This document shows, in pieces, positions 27,101-39,100 of a stretch of 64,000 nucleotides of DNA. Source of the stretch: Apostichopus californicus (Eukaryota > Echinodermata > Holothuroidea > Aspidochirotida > Stichopodidae); contig JAIPMN010000632.1 in NCBI GenBank assembly GCA_020650975.1, positions 7,831 to 71,830 of the forward strand. Direction: 5' to 3'. Made by a program: the position numbers and the translations under genes. Below the pieces are notes generated by a model. It worked only from the letters and a program-made list of their open reading frames with translations. It made no database searches and had not been told where the DNA came from. Position 1 is the first letter of the stretch, and the number at the start of each line of letters is the position of its first letter.

Positions 27101-30100
27101 AGCTAGGGTTTTTAGTGATATACTGTAAAAGCGTGCAAGTATTCTTTATAGTAGTAGTTCAAAGGTTAAATAATTTAAATCCTTATGAGCTGTGTTAATT
27201 AGGATGTTGCTAAGGAGGGGGGATTATTGAAGGGAGATTGAAAATTTTGTAGAACTTTCTGTAGTGGTGAAAGTTGAACTTGTGTCATCATCTACTGTAC
27301 GACCACTGCACACACACGTACAGTACCTGTCGAGAATTGTAGCCTTGTTGTAAAAGATGGTTCAAATAATTACAGTAGCTTTCTACACATGGGACTTACC
27401 TTGAATATATATGCTGTGTATAGAATTTGGAGAAACACATAATATCACCATGTCCTGCTGCAGGCCCCATTAACAAATTTGAGTGGGTAGAGTGGCATTA
27501 CACAACTTAGGTAAATATTGTGTACATCAACAGAGGGCATGTCTGCATGTCACAACACCCAAGGATGTACCCATGATGCACTCCTGTATAGTGTTATTTA
27601 ATTAATTAATTTCATATGATGCGGTCATGTTGAAGAACGTTCTACATCTTCATAATTGTCCATCTCAGTGTTACTGTATGTTGAAACATTATTTTATCAG
27701 GAGTAGGTCCTATTTACCTGTATTAATGTTCCCCAAAATATATATACAGTGTTTTCCATGATTTATCATGCCACAAGGCTCTTTGGGCATATGTATATTA
27801 TTAATGTCACATAATGGAAGTTAATTTTCAAACCTTTGGCCATTTTTGGTCATTTACGAGCAATTGTAACTTCATTGCAATTCATGGTACTGTCACGCTT
27901 ATGAACTGCATTGGTTAAACAATCAAATTTGACCAGAAGATTGAAAATGTGCCCGAAATGGACATGCAAAACAGAGTTTTTAACTAACACAAGATTCTGT
28001 GTATGTATCACATTGTACTTTATGTATACTATAGAGTACTTAATACTATGTATATTATCCAGTTCTAAAACACTGTGTATATTATCCAGTACTACTTAAC
28101 ACTAAGTACTGTATATTATTCAGTATTACTGAACACTCACATTTTCTTGCAGGGTAGACAGATCAGCCCATTAATCAGGCGGTGTCCCAAGGCCCAAATG
28201 ATCAGTAGACTCCACTTGGTAGGGGGGGGGGCCCACCGGACACATACTGTAAATCAAATCTGATACACTTTTGCCACTATAGTGGGCTCTATACCCATGC
28301 AAGCTAGGTTGTATCCAAAAGTGGGCTAAAATCATCAAACCTTGTGACTGTTTGTCCTGTGGGGGAGGGTTGAGGGGGGAGGGGGTTGAATTACCATTTG
28401 TGGCGGAGTCCAGATCACTGTAGTTTCTTGGTTGTTGTGTAAAGACAACGAATGCAGTAACATTAAATTCAACCAATATGGAATAGTTTATCTGGTGTAT
28501 AAAACAACACAAAGATATGCAAATCTATCTCTAGAGTCAAAATTACTACGTAAATTAAACAGCTCTCTGTGTAAAAGTTTTGATTATCTTTCTTTCTCAC
28601 ATAGAGCCTTATTATCAGTACTCTGAGATAATTCATTAAAAATCAAAATTGTGATGGTAAAGGTAATTTGAATATACTTAATTTATTCCCTGGAACAGTC
28701 TGTATACTTATGAATCCATTATACACACATACATGCATGTACAGTGTACATAATACAGAAACATACCTTCATTAACTTTGTATAAATAGAGTAATGAATC
28801 TTTTGGCTGTAAATTTTGACTGTGTTATTTATGCAATGTCGTTAACAGGATGTTCTTCATCAATATCCTACTTAGATTCTGTAAATAACATGTCTATACA
28901 GTTCTGAATTACCACATGTATCATATTGAGGTGACTCATGTTTCCATTTATTGGTGTCAGTCTCAGTAATATGTATCATACGGATAGACATACTATGTAC
29001 TACTGTGTTGTTACATGCAGAGTACAAAGTACTGTAGCAGTGTATTACCACAGTAGTGCACACACATTGCTGTGTACGTAACACTTGACTGTAATACTAC
29101 TAGTGCCACACTGTAGTACTATTACTGCCGTACACATACTGTACAGTATTAGGCTTTCAATGGTGTATGTGTGCAGTACAGTTATTATGTGTACAGTAGT
29201 CAGTTTGGTTGGCTATACAGCTGATAAACAGTACCAAACAGCCAGACTTAATATACATAAGGAGTGTATTCAATGGCATAGTACAGTAGATTAGGTAGGC
29301 CAATTATATACTAAAAATGGAAATAACAATGAATTCATATTATCATATAAAAATTGTTTAGTAGTGCTAGATTTAAGTACTTATAATATAATTGTAAGAA
29401 ATAATTCCTGCAATAGTTGAATCATTGAACGTAATTTGTGCAACTTCAAAATAGGCAGAAGAAAATCGGAGGAACAAGGGGGGGGGGGGGGGGGGNNNNN
29501 NNNNNNNGGGGGGGAGAGTGGGGAGGACAAAAAAATGTGAGTAGTGATTCTCGTATTTTAATTTGGCAAATTCAAGTCAGATATTTTGTTGGAGCCATCG
29601 GTTATTCGAAATAGATGAGAATTCATTTCTTGGAACAAATTTAAATTAAGAAGATTATAATAAACAATGACCAAAAATTTCCATCGAGTTTCATCTTTTA
29701 GTTGACTTGTTCATTAACATTTTGTCGTAGTGATAAGTAGTTCATTAAGTACACATTGTTATTCGCCACTAATAACCAGATCAATCGAGTAAAAATAAGT
29801 GGACAATTTCATCATAAAACAAATTTTGGGTTAAAATAACAACAACTTCTGTAGCGATGGTTGCATACATGCAGCCAGGCAGGCAGGTCGCTTGGCCTTG
29901 GCGCATGTGATATGAAAGTGTTGCAAGCTTAATAGGGTACCACAAGTGTACTTTGTTATTTGTTGTGAGATGCAAAAAAAAAAAAAAAAAATGAATTGAA
30001 TGTGTGATGCCATACGACATATGCCGGTTCAAAGGTTATTTTACCATTTCTCACTCCGAAAGGTTCAAAACATTAAAACTGTCGTGACGTTAAACGTCTC

Positions 30101-33100
30101 ATGCCTTGTTTTTTTTTCTTCAATTTCCGTAGGAAGAAGCTCTCCCCTTCCACCCTGACGAATAGACGTAATTCGTTCTCAAAACAAGTAGTCGTCAAAT
30201 ATGACCTGACACAGACCGATGTAGAGTTTCCCAAAATGAATCTCGATGAAGCAGAACTCCAGACGGACCCGAAGTACAGGACCTATACCGCCAATGTCGA
30301 TAAGGCCCTCCGAGGGTTCGAGTATTCCAGTGAATGGGCCGATCTCATTTCCGCTTTGGGAAAGTTAATCAAGGTAAAGTATGAATACGTATGTATAGTA
30401 ACATCTGCCATGACATTTTGTAAAGCTATTAGAATATTGTAATGTCAGGTAGTGGCGGTAAAGAAATGGTGATGTACAGTTATTGCCAGGTACAGCATTG
30501 GAAAGAAAATCATGTTGCATTCGCAATAAAGCAAGTCGTCAATAGTGTTGTAGGGAAAAATTATTCACATTTTTTTTTTTCGCAAAAGAAAAGAAGCAAC
30601 ATTTGGAATGTGAAGTCACGTTAAATGGTTAAGGTTTCCCTACCTGGATCTATATGCAGCCGGCCTTTTAAGCCAATTTTCCCGTAGCTCGCAAGGTTTG
30701 CAAGTTAATACCTCATAAATGAAAAGGGAAAGCATGAAATATGTATATTTTTAGGGAAAATTTGAATTGGATATTTCAAGGTAACAGATGGACATATGCA
30801 TGTCAAACTTTCTGATAATTTATTTGACAGTAAAATATATATTCCCATTTCATGGAAGTAAACCTACTCAGTATTCTGGCCCAGGGACTGGGTAAAAAGA
30901 CTCGCTGCAGCCTGAAAGATCGATCTCGCGTCCACCCCTGCTATTATAAGGCATTGTATTGAGTTTGGCCTGTAATTTGGTTATAGTTAAACCTTTGACC
31001 TACTAATTTCTGTTCAAAGTTCTAATTGAATGACACCATAATGGATTGCCTGCATTGTTTTTGTTTTTCTTATTTTGTCAAGATAACATTACTCTAATCA
31101 CTGAGGAGTTAATGATTGTATTCTGCTGACATTCATCATTCAACGCTGTTAATGTTTAAGAGCCACGAAATAATGCTCCGTTAGAAAGAACCTCATGACT
31201 TCAATTTTGTTTACTCTGTTCCTTTTCTAACTACTAAATCTCCATTCTGCTGGATGTTTTTGCCTCTTTGGTCATATCCCTTTTCTTGTATATATCATGG
31301 TGGAAATTTGATCAGTTATCAACTCCAATAGATTGCTTAAAGGCATTGAAGATTCGCCCCAAACCGCGTGCGGGCATCTGAAAAAGTTAACTTTCTGTTG
31401 CTTGCAAGTGATGTTTTGTTCGTTCGTGTCGCTACAAATGCAGACAGTAATGAAACGTGATACCTTGTTATCTTTAGCTGGACCTGAGATGTCCATCGCT
31501 GTATCGTTTGTTCACTGTGCTGTGGGTATTGACCGCAGTTGTATGTAATGACTGTACATTAGTGTCTAATTACCGACGGTAGCAAGCTGTGTGTGTATTT
31601 TCTGGGATCGATGGTGGTGTCTAACACTTCTGTTACACCTCATTCGAAACTAGGTCAGATTACCGGCATCAGACATTTCATTTTGCTTCATTTTGCGTGA
31701 GTCTTCACACCCTTTCAACAAGACTAATGGTAGAATTGAATTGCATTGCAAACAACATGTAACATAAAAACTCAGCTGAACTCAACTCAGCATGCCTTGG
31801 GGAAGCAAGAGGTGATATCCTTTTCGTCTAGGTCTTGCTTTGATGTTAGACTACATGGCCTTGATTTTTTGTTTTTTTTTGTTATTCAACTGATCTGACA
31901 TGTGACAATGTTAATTAAATGTCAGTAGGGGATGTCTACTGTACATACTGTACCTAGTAAACTTAGCCAGGTACAGTACTTTGCCAAGTACATCGCTTTT
32001 TAATGCCCTGTTTTTATTTTTTGTTTTTTATAAGAATGAGAATTATGCCTTTACATGCAAAGGTCATTATATCAAAACTTGTGTTATTACGTTTAATACC
32101 CTCTTTCGGTATAGGTTAAGTGCAGTAGTGTTGGTTTGTACTGTAGCCTATCACATACTTGTGCCCAAAATTTAAAAACAACATTCATAATATTGACAGA
32201 CAAATAGCAGCATATTTGCAGCCCTTCGAAATTATGTCTAGGACTTTCACATACTGTAATAGCCTACAGTATGTAAATCATTGCAAATTTATGTTATCCA
32301 TCAATATAAACAAAGTTTGTTTAATACAGCACATACTTTATGAAACTTTTATCGCTGGTAAATGTGTCGTACTTTCTTCATGAATCAGACGTAGGCCATG
32401 TCATTCAACTCAGCTAGTTACACGAACGCACGCACAAGAATTTGCAACTAATAATTCATTCACACGCTGCCTAAGGCTGTCTGAATTTTTATGAAAACAA
32501 ATTACTTTCGGGAAGGGGAATTAAGCGCCCATTGTGAGCAGATCAAAATTTCTTCAAAATTGAGATGGCCGAATGGGTTACGAAAAGTATTGAAAAGGAA
32601 TGGCAACTTCAGTTGTGAAAAACTGCACACTGTCTAGTCTACTACAAGTTGGGAAATAGCAATAAATCGAGTTTCCACGACTGAAGTCTATGCGACTGAA
32701 ATCTAGCAACTTCTCAATCAGTCGTGCAGGTCTTAAGCCCGCACATTGTCCGACTATCCGAGATTGTAAGTACGGGTTGAGTTCAGTCGAGTCTCGTTCA
32801 GTCGGGTCTCGTTCAGTCGAGCAGTTTGCGGCTGGTGTTAGACTTAAGTATTAGAAAAGAGCACAGTGTGCCCACAATCTTAGACTGTGATATCCTTACA
32901 ATATATTGTGTAGCACATGTATAATGCAGCGTAACTTTGCAATAAACCAAGAAAGATGCAAAATTCAGTCTATCACTGCAAATTTTTATCATGATACCAG
33001 CAATTTTATCATGTTTGTTTTTGTTGTTGCTTTTCCAGGTTTTACAAGCTAACTCTAAATACTCATGTATTCCCAAGAGGCTTGTCATAGGCAAGCGTCT

Positions 33101-36100
33101 GGCCCAGTGTACTCATCCGGCCCTCCCTAGCGGGGTACACCTGAAGGCTCTAGAGACCTACGCACTGATATTTCGTACCATCGGCCCCAAACAGCTGTGC
33201 CATGACATGTTTATATATAGCGCAGGGATCTTCCCCTTGTTGAGCTACGCTGCCATGCCGGTTAAACCCAAACTGTTGGGGCTCTATGAAGAACATTATC
33301 TACCGCTAGGGGAGCATCTCAGACCGGCCTTGACGGGATTGCTTCAGGGTATATTACCTGGGCTGGAAGAGGGCTCTGAACATTCCGAGAGGTAATAATA
33401 GCCTTATATACAGAGTTTAAAGGTCTGCTGTATAGACCCCAACTATGGCACACTATCACAGAAAAGTTTCTTGAGATTATGTAATCGACCTGCCTTGGTC
33501 GTAAAACGACCTCCTCTTTTTACCAATTAGTCTGCAATGCCTGCCACATATTTTTTCTTGTATGAGGGGCTTTGTGTGAATGCTGTATGATTAACTCCAC
33601 TGTAGACATGAACATATTTCCACACAGTGTTTTATACACAAAGAGCCTAATGGTGTTTAAGAAGCTATGCAGGCTAATCGTAGAGCCTGAGGTCGAGTTA
33701 TGACCGTGGCAGGTCGATTACGTACTCACAAAACTTTCCTACTGTAGCTATAGCGTGCTATAATTGGAGCCAATAAAGCAGATCTTTAAAAACATTTTGC
33801 GAGGTTAGTGCAACACATTGATGATAAAAAGTGGTTTCATGGGTATGCAATGATCTGCTTTTAAAAGCCACTTTTATAAAAGTTTTTTATTGATGCTGTA
33901 CAGTTTTATGTTACTTCTTTACTCAGTAGCATGCTGTCTTCGCAGTTGCAGCTGTGTATGTTTGTCCCAAGGGTAAGAACAGGTACATAAGAAATATGTT
34001 AATCAAACCCAGTATCAAATAGCTGTAATTGATGCCCATATTTCTAATTTGTCTGGCTTATTGACTGCAAAAGTACTGATTTTTTTGGGGGGTGGGGGGG
34101 GGGATCATTGCACCCTTTTTGGTAATGATTGTGTATTCATTTGTCTCCTTGTGAACTTTTTCAAGGGCTTTTATTGCTAATCAAACTTCTGCAAATTCCT
34201 ACTTTTCATCCAGGGGAACAATTGACAGTCTAGGTTTGAGGTTCACTCTGGGATTAAAACTTCAGGCCCTCCTGACCTTTAATCAATTAACTACACAACT
34301 TTTCACAATAGATGACCAGTTTCTTTTTAGTTGTTTCTCTCTTTCACTTTCAATTAATAGTTAGCTTTTGGCAATATGCAACACAGCCTTTTATTGTTAT
34401 TGCTCTCTAATGTTAAGTGTTCTTTAACAAACAAGAACACATACACAATAGATACACTTGAGTGAGTTTTGGTTTCGATGACAACAGAAACCTACGCAGT
34501 TATGATGTCATGTATGTGCGTGCGTGTGTGACGCCCAGCTTGTAAACACAATGTCTCAAGATAGAAATGATGGATACTTTTCATACTTGGCTCGAGTAGA
34601 AAGACCGTAATGTGTTTGGTGGAGGTCAAAGGTCATCTGAGGCCACCAGATGTCAAATACTGAAAACCTTGTAAAGAGGATGTCTCAGGATAGGAGACAT
34701 GGATGCTTCTCATACTTATCATGTGGATGCATTTTATTGAATAGAAGAACCCAATTGTTTTTTGGTGGAGGTCATATTTGTCACCAGCGGTCAAACTAAA
34801 AACCTTTTAGACATGATATCTCATGGTAGAAGTCATGGATACTTCTCATACATGGTATATGGAATTGCCATATTGAGTGCAAGAATCCTGTTGTTGGTGT
34901 AGGTCAAAGTTCATTTGAGGTCACCAGAGGCCGAATTATGGAAAACTTTAAGCATGATATCTCAAGACAGGAATCATGGACATTTTTTGTCATACTTCAT
35001 GTGTGGATGTATAACATTGAGTACAAGACCTCCATTGTTTTTGGTGGAGGTGTGTATTGCCATGTACAATAGACTAACCTGTGTTTATCATGCCACAGTT
35101 CATCAAAATAGCGGTTAACTACATTAAAATTATAAGAGCTATTTCTGGTGAACAATCAGAAATGTAGTGTAACAAAGTCATCGATACCTCAATGCATTTG
35201 CATTCTGGTTTCATCACAAAACCAAATTATGCAGATAAGTGGACAGGCGTACCGTACTGTACTGTGTTTGCTTTCCTACACAATAGTTATGTACAAGTCG
35301 CTAGTTTTACAGAAAGAGGAAATGCCACGTACAGGCTGTGAAGTGATGTAAAGAAGGAAAATGAAGAAGAGAAAAGTGACTTAGTATATACAGGTTTAGA
35401 AAGAGCATGATATCGCTCTGTCAAAAGTTGATAGGATTGAGGGATAATTTGATTGCTGAGTAACTGATGGCTTCAAAAAGTACTACAAGTTACCAACTGC
35501 CAAAAATCTTCTGATTATTCCTCATAATAAGATTGGAATCGGTCAAACAAGGAATAAGCCTCTGGAGATCACTCTATGATGAAATGGCTATTAGCCAGTA
35601 CCGTCATAATGTGTTCCACTTCATGTTACAAAATAGTGTCATTCAGGAAAGAAGAGAATGCTTTTCATCACATTCCAAAAGCAGATGGTTAAGATTCAGA
35701 TGACAGTTTTCCGTTCCATTGTATTTGATCGGTATGCCACCAGCTCCAGTAAGATCAAAGAGGGCTCACTCAAAGCGTCTGCTTGGCTGTGGCAGCTGCA
35801 AGCATCCCCTGTAGCAAAGCTGAATCAGAATCAAGGAATAGAGATTATCTCGGCAGACAGGCAGTGTATACTGTGTGAAGCTGCAGTGCCTATCGCATTG
35901 AACTGCAGGTCATAGAAGATGTCAGCCTGGCATCATCCTGGCTACACCTCCCCCTCCCATCCCTCATTGTCCCTCTTTTGATAAACCTTTGCCAAAATGC
36001 AGATTTATAGCTAAATTCATAGTCTGTCAGGTCCATCTATAGAAAACTTGATTTTTGGACCTCGTCAACGAGTAATCTAGAACGAAATGAAAGGGGGAGA

Positions 36101-39100
36101 GGAAAGAGAGAGAGAGGTCGTAGAATAATATTTTCAAGCACTGACAGAAGTAATACATAAACGACAAACATAGTATCTAAGATAAGAATGAATCTTTTGC
36201 CATTTCTTCCCACCCACCCCACCTGGCCCCCACCCTCCTCTTTGTCTCCTCTCCTATCCCTTCCCTCAAAAGACTGAAAAAAATTAACTAAGCCCTCATT
36301 TGGCATGTTTTGGTATCTGTATTTTGATCATCTTTTCATGTATGTTCTCTCATATTCCAGAACAAACAACCTTCTTGTCCAGCTGTGTGCAGGAATGGTG
36401 AAGTCCAACTTTTACAGTGCATTATGGGAGAGCGTCTTGACAAGTCCAACTGTCCGTCTTCCGGCCATTAACTTTGTCCTGTCTCAAATCGACAACAAGG
36501 CCCCGATGAGCGAACAGAAATACTTGTTTGGGTCAGACACTCAGCTGTTGGTAAGTCACTAAGAATGAGACCATCCTTTTTAAGGTGTTAAGGTTATCTA
36601 TTTTCTTTGATGGGTGTACTCTATTCGATTAAGCCCAAAAGGGTTTCTTAGTTTACTTCCTTTCACATATTTTACTTATTTGCAGTTATGTTGTCTTGTT
36701 CACCTTGTATTACTATGTGATGAAACAAATAAATCATATACAAAATCATATACATCGTTGCCATTTTGAGGTGGTGCTTGGGGGGGGGGGATGGGGAAGG
36801 GGAATGGACGAGTAGACAACATTGGTTTTCAGCTATCAAAACAGAATATTGGATGTTCAGTTCATCCGAAAGTAGATAAAAATACAAACATAAACTATCA
36901 TCATAACTATGTCGTTAACATATTTGACAGATACAAATACAAACTTAAGGCGCAAAAGTTCCGTACACAGGATGCTAGAATATTCTTCCATTTCCTCGCA
37001 TGAGGGTTCTTATTATCCGTCGCTCATAAGAGAGTCCATGGAGGACTTGAACAAGTCTGTTCGTAATAACGTCACATGTATTTATAGAAATACCATTTGT
37101 CATCACATGCTAACTATGATATATTAGTTATTTCCCTTTGATCCATGAAATAATATGAACAGAAAGGGGAAGAAAGTATTTGACCTACGACTTACTCTGT
37201 GACGATGTCACTATAAGTAGCAGCAACGTGATAATCGCTGATATGACGCAGAGAATTCTGTAGATTAAGTTGTTGTTCTAGTACTATGGATATTACTCTA
37301 ATGAAACTGTCCTGAAGACAAGGTCCTTTGACAACCATACCACAGAAGGAAACTAGATGAAATCAAGCTGTTTTGTAGAGATTTAATGTTGATGTTGTTG
37401 TTGTTACTAGAAGAAGAAACAAGTTTTTTCATATTTTTACATTTTGTAATTTGGCCAGCATACAGACAATTGAAGTTCATGTGGTTAAGATGCGATTCAG
37501 AATGGTTTATGAAATAACTACTAAAAACCTGTTTTCCATACTGTTTCAAAAAGAAAACAAGAAGCTTGCTGACTGAAATATTGCTCAAACATTGTTTTTA
37601 TCCCTGATGATATTTTAAAATTATTAATTTTGAAAAACAAAATGAAAGAAAAAGAAATTCCTGATTTTTTTAAATTTCCCTAACATATTGGAAGAAAAAA
37701 GGTTTTTCTGAAATATTGCTCAAACATTTTTTCATCTCTGAAATCTAAAAAAAATGTTGATTTTGAAGATATAAAAAGCTTAATTGGAAGTTCCTGATTC
37801 CTACAATACGTTACAGTTGGAAAAATCATACTGGTCAGGTTATTAGTGTTTCATGCTATATTTTATAAAATGTTAAATATTGTTTTCTTTCCCTTAATTT
37901 ACATATTTAAAGTCTCTTTTTAGCCCACCTTGTGGACAGCCAGAACAGACCAGATACATTTGATAAGTTTGGGATTTATATCTTTTGTGCTTGGTTTGAT
38001 AGGAAAACTCTCACTTATTGTTATCATTAAAGCGATACCCCCACCGATAAATACTGTATGAACAATGGTGTATTTCCCAAACCATACCCAAATTTGTGAA
38101 TATTTTTCTTCAATATCTCTTATCATTTCTGCCAAATACTGATTCCTTCACTTGTTGTGGTTGTCTCTTCATGCGCAGGTTAAATCTGTGTGTGCCGCCC
38201 TCTATGATACAGTCGTCCTAGTTCAACGAAGCACCTTGGATCTTGTCCTTGTGTGCTTCCCTCTGTGCAGTGCGTCTATAACTCTCAGCCACGATCAACT
38301 TACCGAACTGGTCACGGCAACATTAAATACGCTCCTTCGTAGGGACATGTCTCTGAACCGCAGACTCTTCACGTGGTTGCTAGGAGATCATGACGCTGGC
38401 GGCTACAATGCTGCTGCCCCCAAACTGACCCCACACGACCTCAAGAAGCATAAACGCTCGGATAGTGCAGTGTCCACTTCCAGCTATGTCAGCATAGAAG
38501 ATCAAACCATATACTTTGAAACGCATTCCAGAAATTTACTAATCGAGGGATTGAAGACTTGGCTACACGACACCCCAGAGGACACATTGCCTGGGGCGAC
38601 CGACCAAAAGGTTCACCTCCTAAAGCCATATAGACTGTTAAACAGCCTTTTGGATAAACCAGAAGTCGGTCAAGCAATCTTGGACGATATCCTCATCGAG
38701 GTCTTCCGCGCCCTGTACCAGAAGTGCACCCTGGAACCTTGTAAAGGATCGACGTCGGACACGTTCTGCGGTGTTGTCAGGAGGAGGCTGAAGTCTGGCA
38801 GCTCAAAACCAGCCGATCTCATCAAAATCGCAAATCAGCTCTTCAATAGTCTGGAGCAGTATTTCATCTGGGAGTACGTCGGGAAGAAGTTTGAGATGTG
38901 TTGTCGTAAATCGGGGGTGAGAATGATGGAGACGATAGACCGGAACGCCCTGACCTGTTCCGAACTCTGCGTACTGGTAGATTTCCTGCTGGATATCGTC
39001 TCGTTGGTAAGATTCCTTTATCCTGCACAGTCTAAATTTATTAATCTTACATAGGCAGGGTTATTCACCGTATATTTATTTGTATTTCCCCCCCAAAATT

